Shown: positions 34,350 through 42,420 of the stretch, piece by piece | Layout: each line of letters opens with the position of its first letter | Numbering within the stretch: position 1 is the first letter of the stretch | NCBI GenBank assembly: GCA_963676655.2 | Contig: CAXXKX010000003.1 | Coordinates: 2,046,001-2,110,000, forward strand | From: G963676655 sp963676655 | GTDB lineage: Bacteria > Verrucomicrobiota > Lentisphaeria > Victivallales > Victivallaceae | Reading direction: 5' to 3' | Length of the DNA: 64,000 nucleotides | The notes under the pieces: model-generated | Databases searched by the model: none | Seen by the model: the letters and a program-made list of their open reading frames with translations, nothing else | What the model was told of the DNA's origin: nothing | Position numbers and translations under genes: made by a program

Positions 34350-35408
34350 ATGAGTACAAGAACTATTTTAGCAGGAGAATTAGCCGCTTTTGTCGAGGGA
34401 GAACTCAAGGGGAACCCGGGAATTGTGTTGAAGGCGGTTGCCGATTTGAGTGTCGCGACTCCTGAACAGGTATCTTTTCTTGGAAATAAACAATATTTGC
34501 CGGCTTTCGAAAAATCCCAGGCCGGAGTCATTCTGCTGGATGCCAATATGGTCAAAGAGGTAACGCCGCGTGAGGACCAGACGATTATTGTTTGTCAGAA
34601 CGTTGATGTTGCTTTTTCCAAGGCGATTATGGTATTTGCTCCGGAGCCGATTAAATTCGAGCCCGGCATCCATCCGACGGCGGTTGTCGCCGAGTCCGCA
34701 GAAATTGGCGAAGGTGTATATATCGGACCCAATGCGGTGATCGAGCCGAATGTCAAGATTGGTCCCGGAACCGTGATTGGCGCCGGTTGCTATATCGGGC
34801 ATGAAACTCAGATTGGCGCACAGTGTCAGTTGTCTCCTAATGTCACGATTATGCACCGCTGCATTCTGGGCAACCAGATCATTATTCACTCCGGCGTGGT
34901 CATCGGCGGCGACGGTTACGGCTTCTTCCCGACTCCGCAAGGCATTCTGAAACTGCCGCAGGTCGGAATTGTTCAGATTGACGACGCGGTTGAAATCGGT
35001 GCTAATACCACGATTGACCGTGCCCGTTTCGGCAAAACCAGAATTCATATCGGCACCAAAATCGATAACCTGGTCATGATTGCCCATAACGTCGAAGTCG
35101 GTGCTCACTGTTTACTGGTCGCACAGGTCGGAATCGCCGGCAGCGCGAAAATCGGCAACGGCGTTGCTCTCGGCGCAAAAGTTGGAATTAATGGTCATAT
35201 CACCGTCGGCGACGGAGTACAGGTTGCCGCTACTTCAGCGGTTAAGGATTCGATTCCTCCCGGCGTCATCGCGGTCGGAACCCCGGCCCTGCCGCAGCGT
35301 GAATATGTCAAACGCTGGGCTATGCCGAAAAAAGTTGAGCGTCTGACGGACAAAGTTAAAGAACTTGAAGCACAGTTAGCGGCGATCAAAAGTCAGCTTA
35401 ACGGCTAA
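34350..35408 (+). CDS. lpxD: UDP-3-O-acylglucosamine N-acyltransferase LpxD
   Basis: LpxD adds the N-linked acyl chain in lipid A synthesis. The 352-residue protein has the N-terminal substrate domain (VADLSVATPEQVSFLGNKQY) and then many hexapeptide turns of a left-handed beta-helix (GVYIGPNAVIEPNVKIGPGT, GGDGYGFFPTP, IDNLVMIAHNVEVG). The His of MIAHNVE is the expected general base. A C-terminal coiled coil follows (VERLTDKVKELEAQLAAIK). AAAGG precedes the ATG. Its neighbour skp and the lpxK gene at 44856 show that the organism makes lipid A. Confidence 0.95.
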   Translation: MSTRTILAGELAAFVEGELKGNPGIVLKAVADLSVATPEQVSFLGNKQYLPAFEKSQAGVILLDANMVKEVTPREDQTIIVCQNVDVAFSKAIMVFAPEPIKFEPGIHPTAVVAESAEIGEGVYIGPNAVIEPNVKIGPGTVIGAGCYIGHETQIGAQCQLSPNVTIMHRCILGNQIIIHSGVVIGGDGYGFFPTPQGILKLPQVGIVQIDDAVEIGANTTIDRARFGKTRIHIGTKIDNLVMIAHNVEVGAHCLLVAQVGIAGSAKIGNGVALGAKVGINGHITVGDGVQVAATSAVKDSIPPGVIAVGTPALPQREYVKRWAMPKKVERLTDKVKELEAQLAAIKSQLNG

Positions 35409-35422
35409 ACCCGAAAGGCCGT

Positions 35423-35686
35423 ATGAGTTATTTTGAAATTATCATGCTGGTGTGCTTCGGGGCAAGCTGGCCGCTGGCCATTGTCAAAACCGTCCGGGCG
35501 AAAAATCCGGCCGGTAAGAGTGTCATGTTCATGTATCTGGTGTTACTCGGATATCTTTCCGGCAGTTTACATAAACTGTATTATCATTGGGACAATGTGT
35601 TCTGGCTTTACATATTCAATGGCTTGATGGTAGCGGTGGACCTTTCCCTGACTCACTACTATCTTTACAAAAACCGGAAATTGTAA
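35423..35686 (+). CDS. Small membrane protein, PQ-loop/SemiSWEET-like
   Basis: An 87-residue protein with about three hydrophobic helices. The first carries FGASWPLAIVKTVRAKNPAGKS, which resembles the PQ-loop repeat and loop of SemiSWEET-type sugar transporters, although the Pro-Gln pair is Pro-Leu. Such proteins work as dimers of three-helix units. It lies 14 nt after lpxD, with GAAAGG upstream of the ATG. A role in sugar or lipid-linked transport is guessed from the fold only. Confidence 0.6.
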   Translation: MSYFEIIMLVCFGASWPLAIVKTVRAKNPAGKSVMFMYLVLLGYLSGSLHKLYYHWDNVFWLYIFNGLMVAVDLSLTHYYLYKNRKL

Positions 35687-35700
35687 ACAACGGGTAAAGG

Positions 35701-36161
35701 CTTAAGGCTTAAAGATAAAAGAGAATGGCTTAAGGATAAAAAATTGTAATTTGTTTCTGTTGATGGTATTATCGATCTATGAAAATTCCTTTTGAACAAC
35801 TTGACGTATGGAAAAAGTCTTGTCAATTAGTAATAGAAGTGTATAAGATTTTTGATCAGAGTCAGGATTATGGATTGAAAAATCAAATTACGAGAGCAGC
35901 TGTTTCGGTTCCTTCAAATATTGCTGAAGGCTCTGAACGCCAGACAACAAAGGAGTTTATCCAATATCTCTATATTGCTAAAGGTTCTGTTGCTGAATTG
36001 CGAACCCAGGTCTATATTGCTGGAAAGCTGAAGCAAATTTCCTCAGAAGATATGCAAAAGGTTATTAGTGAGGCAAAAAAAGTATCAAAGATGCTTCAGG
36101 CATTAATCTCCAGTCTGAAAAATTGATTATTACTTTTTTCCCTTAAGCTTTAAGCCTTAAG
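35701..36161. mobile_element. Inverted-repeat-bounded unit carrying an S23-type gene
   Basis: A perfect 14-bp inverted repeat, CTTAAGGCTTAAAG at 35701-35714 and its complement at 36148-36161, bounds a 461-bp stretch with one gene. A second, weaker pair lies just inside (35727-35750 and 36122-36147; GCTTAAGG, an A-run, GTAAT). The two ends could form a long stem. This is the layout of 23S rRNA intervening sequences, but here it lies between lpxD/PQ-loop and glmM. A selfish insertion is inferred. Confidence 0.55.
35779..36126 (+). CDS. Four-helix-bundle protein (S23/IVP type)
   Basis: The 115-residue protein shows the family pattern LDVWKKSCQLVIEVYKIF, ITRAAVSVPSNIAEGSERQT and FIQYLYIAKGSVAELRTQ. 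It belongs to the S23 or 23S-rRNA-intervening-sequence protein family, small four-helix bundles often found in rRNA insertions and related to the avd protein of diversity-generating retroelements. Its function is unknown. Its codon use is more AT-rich than that of the envelope genes on either side, and inverted repeats flank it. Confidence 0.88.
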   Translation: MKIPFEQLDVWKKSCQLVIEVYKIFDQSQDYGLKNQITRAAVSVPSNIAEGSERQTTKEFIQYLYIAKGSVAELRTQVYIAGKLKQISSEDMQKVISEAKKVSKMLQALISSLKN

Positions 36162-36226
36162 CTGTAGTTTAATATGACATGCGGACGGCATACGGAACGC
36201 ATATTTAATTTAAAAGACTATTTATT

Positions 36227-37576
36227 ATGAAAAAACTTTTTGGAACAGATGGAATACGAGGACAGGCCAACTGTTTTCCGATCACTCCGGAAATTGCGCT
36301 TCAAGTCGGTAAAGCTACCGCACGCATTTTTGAGGCCCGGGGCAAGGGAGAACAAAAAGCAATAGTCGGTAAAGATACCAGACTTTCCGGTTACATGCTT
36401 GAGTCGGCCCTGACCAGCGGGCTGGTCAGTATGGGAATGGACGTGCTGGCAGTCGGCCCAATGCCGACCCCGGCAGTGGCGCTGCTTACGGTTTCCATGG
36501 GGGCGGCGTGCGGCATAATGCTGACCGCAAGCCATAACCCCGCGGATGATAACGGGATCAAAATTTTTGGACATGACGGTTTCAAGCTTCCGGATGCGAT
36601 GGAGGACCAGATTGCCCGTGAAGTCCTTGGTGGAGAGATCACGAGTGAGCATATCCGGTCCAGTCAGATCGGTAAAGCATACCGGATCGACGATGCCCGG
36701 GGCCGTTATATCGAATACGCAAAAAGCACGATCAAATATCGCAGTCTCAAAGGATTGAAAATCGTTCTGGACTGTGCTAACGGCGCGGCATATCACATTG
36801 CTCCTCTCATTTTCAAGGAGCTTGGCGCTGAAGTCATTGCGGTTGCCAACTCTCCGGATGGACACAATATCAATGCCGGATGTGGCGCGACTTATCCGGA
36901 ATTTGTCGGAAAACTGGTTCGGGAGCATCAGGCTGATGTCGGGATTGCATTGGATGGTGACGCCGACCGGGTTATTTTCTGTGACGCGCAGGGACGTGAA
37001 GTGAACGGCGACCGGATTATCGGCATGTGCGCTCTGGACTATAAGGAACGCGGCAGATTGTCCGGAGATACGGTTGTAGTTACCTCGATGAGCAATCTCG
37101 GTCTGACCGAAGCATTGACCCCGTTCGGGATTAATGTGATTCAGACTGATGTCGGCGACCGTAATGTAATTGAAGAAATGTGTCGGAATAATTATAATAT
37201 CGGCGGGGAGCAATCCGGTCATGTAATCTTTATGGACTACTCGACAACCGGTGACGGAATTATTACCGCGCTGCACATTCTGAAACTGATGAAAAGCACC
37301 AACAAAACTCTGGCTGAACTGGCCGGGTTTATGCGTGAATTCCCGCAGCAGTTGATTAGTTTACCGGTGTCGGAAAAAGTATCATTCAGTAAACTGCCGA
37401 GGCTTTCTGACACCATCCGCCGTTGTGAGGCTGAACTCGGCAATTCCGGTCGGACGGTTGTACGCTATTCCGGGACGGAAAACAAGATCAGGGTCTTGCT
37501 TGAAGCTTCCGAGGCGGCGGCGGTGGAACGCTGGAGTAATGAATTTACCGATGTGATCAAACGTGAATTGGGGTGA
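36227..37576 (+). CDS. glmM: Phosphoglucosamine mutase GlmM
   Basis: GlmM converts glucosamine-6-phosphate to glucosamine-1-phosphate for UDP-GlcNAc synthesis. The 449-residue protein starts with LFGTDGIRGQAN, has the active-site TASHNP (100-105, phosphoserine Ser102), the Mg site DGDADR, GGEQSGH and the C-terminal phosphate loop RYSGTENKIRVL. Length and motifs are typical. A GlmU-like hexapeptide gene follows after 6 nt, giving consecutive pathway steps. Confidence 0.96.
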   Translation: MKKLFGTDGIRGQANCFPITPEIALQVGKATARIFEARGKGEQKAIVGKDTRLSGYMLESALTSGLVSMGMDVLAVGPMPTPAVALLTVSMGAACGIMLTASHNPADDNGIKIFGHDGFKLPDAMEDQIAREVLGGEITSEHIRSSQIGKAYRIDDARGRYIEYAKSTIKYRSLKGLKIVLDCANGAAYHIAPLIFKELGAEVIAVANSPDGHNINAGCGATYPEFVGKLVREHQADVGIALDGDADRVIFCDAQGREVNGDRIIGMCALDYKERGRLSGDTVVVTSMSNLGLTEALTPFGINVIQTDVGDRNVIEEMCRNNYNIGGEQSGHVIFMDYSTTGDGIITALHILKLMKSTNKTLAELAGFMREFPQQLISLPVSEKVSFSKLPRLSDTIRRCEAELGNSGRTVVRYSGTENKIRVLLEASEAAAVERWSNEFTDVIKRELG

Positions 37577-37582
37577 ACTGAA

Positions 37583-38476
37583 ATGGACGACTGTAAAATT
37601 ACTGTGATGAATGCCGGAAGTCCGGTGACGCTTGAGCCGGTTGTATGCTGTCGTAAATTGCAGGAGATTCCGATAGCCGGAATACCTTTGGAAAATTTGC
37701 TCAAAAAGCGTCTTGCCGAGTTAGCGCAAACCGGAACCGTCAAGATTCATCCGGCGCTATGGCCGTCGGACGAACTGCTTGAGTCGCTGGACCCGTGCGG
37801 TTCGTCGGTCGTAATTGATGATGACGGCTCGGAATTACTTGTTTTCGTCCCTGAAGACTGTGATATTTCGGTGCCGACGGTACTGAAGGGCCTGCGCGGC
37901 AGTCTGGTTTTGCGTTATCCTTGGGATTTGCTTGAGTTGAACAGCCGGATCATTGCCGGGTTGTCTGAAAGTAAGATAGAGGGGACTGTCCGGGAAAGAG
38001 TTTCAATAGATGGTTTCATTGAGCTGGGAGAAGGCTCGGTTCTGCTGCCCGGAGTTTATATTGAAGGCAATGCGGTGATCGGTAAAAATTGTAAAATTGG
38101 CCCAAACTGCTATATCCGCGGTAATACCGCGATCGGAGATAATTGCCATATCGGCCAGGCCGTCGAGGTAAAAAACAGTCTTTTTATGGATAATGTCAGT
38201 GCCGGTCATCTCTCTTATATCGGCGATTCGGTCATTTGCTCCGGGACAAATCTCGGGGCGGCGACAATTACCGCAAATTTACGGCATGACGGGAAAAGCC
38301 ACGCTTCGCTAGTGGAAGATGCCATGATCGATACCGGCCGGCGCAAACTGGGGGTAATTATTGGGGATGACGTCCATACCGGCATCAATACTTCCATTTA
38401 TCCCGGCCGGAAGATCTGGCCCCACGGCACGACCCGCCCCGGCGGGATCGTTACAAAGGATATTAAACCTGAATAG
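37583..38476 (+). CDS. GlmU-like hexapeptide acyltransferase without pyrophosphorylase domain
   Basis: A 297-residue protein. Residues 140-297 form a left-handed beta-helix much like the GlmU acetyltransferase part (GSVLLPGVYIEGNAVIGKNC, SAGHLSYIGDSVICSGTNLG, GDDVHTGINTSIYPGRKIWP). The N-terminal 140 residues have no GxGxRxxP nucleotidyltransferase motif, so it cannot do the UTP step unless by a new fold. It directly follows glmM, so it may acetylate glucosamine-1-phosphate, with a separate uridylyltransferase elsewhere. It could also be a related sugar-phosphate nucleotidyltransferase-associated acyltransferase. Confidence 0.75.
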   Translation: MDDCKITVMNAGSPVTLEPVVCCRKLQEIPIAGIPLENLLKKRLAELAQTGTVKIHPALWPSDELLESLDPCGSSVVIDDDGSELLVFVPEDCDISVPTVLKGLRGSLVLRYPWDLLELNSRIIAGLSESKIEGTVRERVSIDGFIELGEGSVLLPGVYIEGNAVIGKNCKIGPNCYIRGNTAIGDNCHIGQAVEVKNSLFMDNVSAGHLSYIGDSVICSGTNLGAATITANLRHDGKSHASLVEDAMIDTGRRKLGVIIGDDVHTGINTSIYPGRKIWPHGTTRPGGIVTKDIKPE

Positions 38477-38484
38477 GCGTTAAA

Positions 38485-39114
38485 ATGAACGGAAAAAGTG
38501 GGATTACAGTTCAACAGCTGCGGGTTCACGGCTTTGACGATAATTTTTCTTATCTGGTCTACGCGGAAAACGGAGACGCGGCAATAGTCGATCCCTGTGG
38601 AACGGTCTCTACCATCCGTGAGGCGTTTAAAAATGCGCCAATCGCTTTGAATCCGCAATATATCCTGTTGACTCACGCGCATCATGATCATATTTCAGGA
38701 ATTGACAATGTATTGGAATTTTTTCCGGGCAAAGTTGCGGCTCATCCGGATTCCGGAATTAATAAGGATGTTGCGCTTGATAACCACCAGGTGCTTCCTT
38801 TGGGTAATACCGGGATAGAATGTTTATATACGCCTGGACATACCCCGGATAGCGTCTGTTTTCGGATTATGGATGATTCGGGGATTTTTACCGGTGATAC
38901 TTTATTTATCGACTGGTGCGGATATTGCAACGCTGAAACTATGTTCAAAACCATGCGGGAAGTTTTGTTTCCGCTGGCGGATTCGCTGATTGTCTGGTCC
39001 GGGCATGACTATGGCCATGTTCCAAGCGCCACTCTTGGCGAAGAAAAGATCGAAAACCCCTATTTACGGACAACTGATTTTGAGCAGTTCAAAAAGGAGT
39101 TGCGGAATTTATGA
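38485..39114 (+). CDS. MBL-fold hydrolase, glyoxalase II-like
   Basis: The 209-residue metallo-beta-lactamase protein has the THAHHDHISG zinc motif, PGHTPDSVCF, TGDTLFIDWCG and SGHDYGH. This pattern is shared by hydroxyacylglutathione hydrolases and related thioesterases. It is shorter than true GloB and lacks the C-terminal substrate domain, so the exact substrate is open. It begins 8 nt after the glmU-like gene, and its stop overlaps the next start (ATGA). Confidence 0.82.
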   Translation: MNGKSGITVQQLRVHGFDDNFSYLVYAENGDAAIVDPCGTVSTIREAFKNAPIALNPQYILLTHAHHDHISGIDNVLEFFPGKVAAHPDSGINKDVALDNHQVLPLGNTGIECLYTPGHTPDSVCFRIMDDSGIFTGDTLFIDWCGYCNAETMFKTMREVLFPLADSLIVWSGHDYGHVPSATLGEEKIENPYLRTTDFEQFKKELRNL

Positions 39115-39839
39115 TTTCAGCCATTATAAGTATAGCATTGATATTGATCGGCCTTTCATTGCTCCGGGACTGCCGCCGGAAAAAACGGCATGCAAGTCGG
39201 GTTGAATTAATCTTTGGAATAACAGCATTGGTGTCAGGAGCTTTTTTTCTGGCGCTTTTGTCCGGTTCGAAAATCATGGACTTGCTTAACCGTGAACCGG
39301 AAAAAACGCGGAATAAAAGTCAGGAGAAGCAAATTGTGGCTCCGGCAGAGACCGCGCTTGAAAAACGGATAAAATATCTCCAAAAATATGTCCCGCCGGA
39401 ATCACTGGCGGACGCTGACCCGCGTTTTTCCACTTACGCCGGGACTGCGTCAAGTCCCCGGTTGCCGCTGGTCTTCCCATATGAATTACGGATGGACCCG
39501 GAAGATGGAACTGCAATCTTGGGAATTCATACCGGAGAGGCTCCGGTTGACCGTCCAAATTCTTTCAAGCCGTTGATAAACGGAATTGAAAAAGCAAACT
39601 TCAATAACCGCTGCCTGGTCGCGAAAATGACGGCTAATGATGATAAAAAAGATGATGAGAACACTCCGAAAGGAGAATATCTGCTTTTCATTTTTTCATC
39701 CGCAACGATTACAAGATTTGAAACGGAACAGAAATTATGGGATGAAGCCGATGACGCGGGTTTTGATATAGAAGAAATAATGTATGCGCCAAAAATTCTC
39801 AGAGAACATTATTTCGAGGACGTGATAGATTCCATATAA
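39111..39839 (+). CDS. Membrane-anchored protein of unknown function
   Basis: I do not recognise this 242-residue protein. It has two hydrophobic segments near the N-terminus (about 3-18 and 34-53) and a charged, probably extracytoplasmic or cytoplasmic remainder with EKRIKYLQKYVPPESLADAD and FSSATITRFETEQKLW. No catalytic motif is seen. Its start overlaps the stop of the MBL gene by 4 bp, so it is translated with it. Confidence 0.65.
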   Translation: MISAIISIALILIGLSLLRDCRRKKRHASRVELIFGITALVSGAFFLALLSGSKIMDLLNREPEKTRNKSQEKQIVAPAETALEKRIKYLQKYVPPESLADADPRFSTYAGTASSPRLPLVFPYELRMDPEDGTAILGIHTGEAPVDRPNSFKPLINGIEKANFNNRCLVAKMTANDDKKDDENTPKGEYLLFIFSSATITRFETEQKLWDEADDAGFDIEEIMYAPKILREHYFEDVIDSI

Positions 39840-39901
39840 GTGGTCAAGCTTATTTAACTATAACATCACAGACAGCGATTTATGTTCAAATACTGCTTAT
39901 T

Positions 39902-40066
39902 GAGGTTGTTTCAAAACTCCGGTTCGAGTTTGATTTTTAGCGTTTAGGGCGAGTATATTGTGACTTTTGTGCGATTGCGCATACCCTTGCGGTATGTAAA
40001 TGAGCTCAAAATTACAAGATGCCGTCCAAAATCAAAAATCATTTGAAATAGTTTTGAAATTACCTC
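39902..40066. repeat. MITE-like palindromic element
   Basis: The 165-bp stretch has 17-bp terminal inverted repeats (GAGGTTGTTTCAAAACT at 39902-39918, and its near complement at 40050-40066 with two mismatches). The arms stay partly complementary inward to a central hairpin CATACC-CTTGC-GGTATG (39980-39996). It has no open reading frame. It lies between two convergent genes. No clear target duplication is seen. It looks like a non-autonomous transposon or a large transcription-ending hairpin. Confidence 0.6.
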
Positions 40067-40095
40067 TATAGTCAAAAACTTGACAAGCTTCTCTG

Positions 40096-41067
40096 TCAGC
40101 CTTCGTGACAGTTGCATAATGGTTTGTCATGGGTGACCGCAACTGAACCGTCGACCCCGCCATCCATGCAGCGGCAGCACCAGACACGTCCGCAAACATC
40201 GCATTTAATCTTGCCGTAATAGCAGTAAATCTGATTGAAAATATTTGCTTTGGCAGGATCGGATTGCAGCAGCAGATTGTAAATTTCCTTGAATCCGATT
40301 GCAATATTAACCCCGATTGTGAGCTGCGGTCTCGCACCCCATACCATCCCGATATCGTATTCATGGCACTTTGCGAGAAATTCTTTCTTATTCAAAGTTG
40401 CGCTGCCGCATTTTGCGCAATTATGGCTCGAGGAAATAGTTTTGATCTGGTCGGCGATGGCATGGCGGATGCTGCCGTTTTTATGCACTTCCGACAAATG
40501 CAGAAGCCGCTCCATATCCGTAATCTGAGCGACTGCCACCCGCATGATAGCCGGACTGATGTCATGCAGTGCGATATACTCAAGCTCTTTTTGATCATTC
40601 AACGCTTCTATTGCCATCCATCTCACTTCGTCGTAGGAATCACCCCGGGCAATTTTGGCCAGCAACTTTTGATCATGGATTTTGGCGATCAGCATTTCCC
40701 GCAAGTTGCTGTTCTGCTCTTTTTGAACCAGCTCGGCCAGATAATTCTGGTCAGTGATCTTGGAAATTGCGGTACCCCGAATACTTACATTTTTTGAATT
40801 GAGGGCGACCCGGAGCAGAATATTCTCGAACGTAATTTTACCGACGGCAACTTTGCGGACGCTGGTATTTTCATCTTCCTCGGCAATATGGGCAAGTTCT
40901 TCCTGATCCGTAATCTTCTCAACGGCTTTTGCCCTGACGTTACCGCTCTTATCCGTATGAGCGATTTCAATCAGGACATGTTGATCCTCAAGCTTTTCAA
41001 TGGCTTCCAGACGCACTCTTTTGTCACTGTGCTTCCATTTCGGCTTGAACATATCAGTAATAGACAT
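40096..41067 (-). CDS. HEAT-repeat protein with C-terminal cysteine cluster
   Basis: The 323-residue protein has about eight 20-23-residue helical repeats (VRLEAIEKLEDQHVLIEIAH, VRAKAVEKITDQEELAHIA and so on), a short-repeat HEAT-like array. The C-terminal 110 residues carry CAKC, CDVCGRVWCCRC and a final CNC, likely zinc sites. The start ATG at 41067 follows AGGGAG; a GTG at 41073 would add two residues. The protein is probably a binding scaffold. Function unknown. Confidence 0.75.
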   Translation of the reverse strand: MSITDMFKPKWKHSDKRVRLEAIEKLEDQHVLIEIAHTDKSGNVRAKAVEKITDQEELAHIAEEDENTSVRKVAVGKITFENILLRVALNSKNVSIRGTAISKITDQNYLAELVQKEQNSNLREMLIAKIHDQKLLAKIARGDSYDEVRWMAIEALNDQKELEYIALHDISPAIMRVAVAQITDMERLLHLSEVHKNGSIRHAIADQIKTISSSHNCAKCGSATLNKKEFLAKCHEYDIGMVWGARPQLTIGVNIAIGFKEIYNLLLQSDPAKANIFNQIYCYYGKIKCDVCGRVWCCRCMDGGVDGSVAVTHDKPLCNCHEG

Positions 41068-41217
41068 ATGCACTCCCTGGTTTTTCTTTCTAAAATACCA
41101 GCCTTACCCAATTATAATGTATACTGCCGTTAGATGTTTTGTCAACTATTTATTACTTTTTTTTGCAAATATACCTTTTCAGAGTTTCAGTTTTCAGTGG
41201 GATGACTGTAAAAACAT

Positions 41218-42408
41218 TTATTTATTCGCTTTTGTCCCGTTAAAACTATCCCGCAGTAGATAGTTCAGAACTGTACCGTGGAAAATAACTATTTTCACCC
41301 GTCCGGAAAGGCCGGAAGGAAACCTGTCAAAGGGGATCGGCATGGAAAACCGCATAAGATATTTCGAGTTGGGTTCCGTTAAGACGGTTTGAATATCGTC
41401 AAGAGTTCCTTCCAGAAAACCATAACGCATAAATGGATAGTTGTCCAGATAGATTTCAGCCTTTTGCCCGGTCTGAATATCGCTGCGGACTGATTGATCG
41501 GTCAGGGCGGTGAAAATCATCTTATTGTTTCCGGCAATTTCCATAACAGCTTTCCCTTTGGCGGCAAATTCACCAGGATTTAGATGATACCTCAAGACGG
41601 TTCCGGCATAAGGTGCGGAAAAAGTTCGATTTTCAATTTTTTTCATTATTGCGGTAATTTCAACATCTAGTTTCCGGATTGCCAGTGCCAGGCGGATTTG
41701 TTCCGTATCCGGCAGTAACACTTTTTCCAGGAAGGCTTTTTCAAGTTTTCTCGTTTTTAATTCTTCCTCCAGTTTGCCGAGTTCAATTTTATAATCAAAA
41801 AGTTTTTCTTCTGTTTGGACCTTTGTTTGTTCTGACATGATTTCCGCGATTTTCTTATCATGGAGGACTTTCAGAAAATCTATTTTTGCCACGAGCTGTC
41901 TCTTAAAAAGGGATTCGAAAATAATGGCTTCCTGCTTTTTCAATTCTTCATCGAGTTTTTTCTGGCTATGCAGGTTCTGCGAGATCGTGGAGAACATTTT
42001 GAATTGTCCGATCTGCATCGGAATGCGCTGTTCCAATTCTTCCAGTTTGATATTGCATTGTTCCAACTCAAGCGCCCGCTTCTGTTTTTCCCGTGTATAT
42101 TCCTGCTTTCTTACAGCCAGTTCTGTCTGAAGCAATTTTTTTTGTTCGACAAGGTTGCTGAGGTGTTGTTTTTCATATTCAACGGAGAGTCCGGCAAGCT
42201 TATCGCCTTTAGCGAAGTTCCGTCCCGGAGCAAGGTATTTAACCATACCATCCTCGACAAAAGAAACCTGCAGTGTTTGAGCGGGTACAAGCTTCCCGTT
42301 GGCCGTTACGTAAAAATTCATCGGAACCATAATGATGAAAAGTGCCGCGACAATACATAAAAACACAAAGCTTAAAACCAGAATCCAGCCGAATTTATAA
42401 ATATTCAT
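41218..42408 (-). CDS. HlyD-like membrane-fusion/adaptor protein
   Basis: A 396-residue protein with one N-terminal transmembrane helix (about 7-30). It then has a lipoyl-like beta part (YVTANGKLVPAQTLQVSFVE), a long coiled coil (about 70-250) and a return beta segment (FSAPYAGTVLRYHLNPGEFA). This is the membrane-fusion protein fold that links inner-membrane transporters to the envelope. It lies 12 nt downstream of the ABC exporter gene. The pair resembles type I secretion or peptide-export modules, but no TolC-like gene is near. Confidence 0.8.
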   Translation of the reverse strand: MNIYKFGWILVLSFVFLCIVAALFIIMVPMNFYVTANGKLVPAQTLQVSFVEDGMVKYLAPGRNFAKGDKLAGLSVEYEKQHLSNLVEQKKLLQTELAVRKQEYTREKQKRALELEQCNIKLEELEQRIPMQIGQFKMFSTISQNLHSQKKLDEELKKQEAIIFESLFKRQLVAKIDFLKVLHDKKIAEIMSEQTKVQTEEKLFDYKIELGKLEEELKTRKLEKAFLEKVLLPDTEQIRLALAIRKLDVEITAIMKKIENRTFSAPYAGTVLRYHLNPGEFAAKGKAVMEIAGNNKMIFTALTDQSVRSDIQTGQKAEIYLDNYPFMRYGFLEGTLDDIQTVLTEPNSKYLMRFSMPIPFDRFPSGLSGRVKIVIFHGTVLNYLLRDSFNGTKANK

Positions 42409-42420
42409 ATTGTGTCTGCC

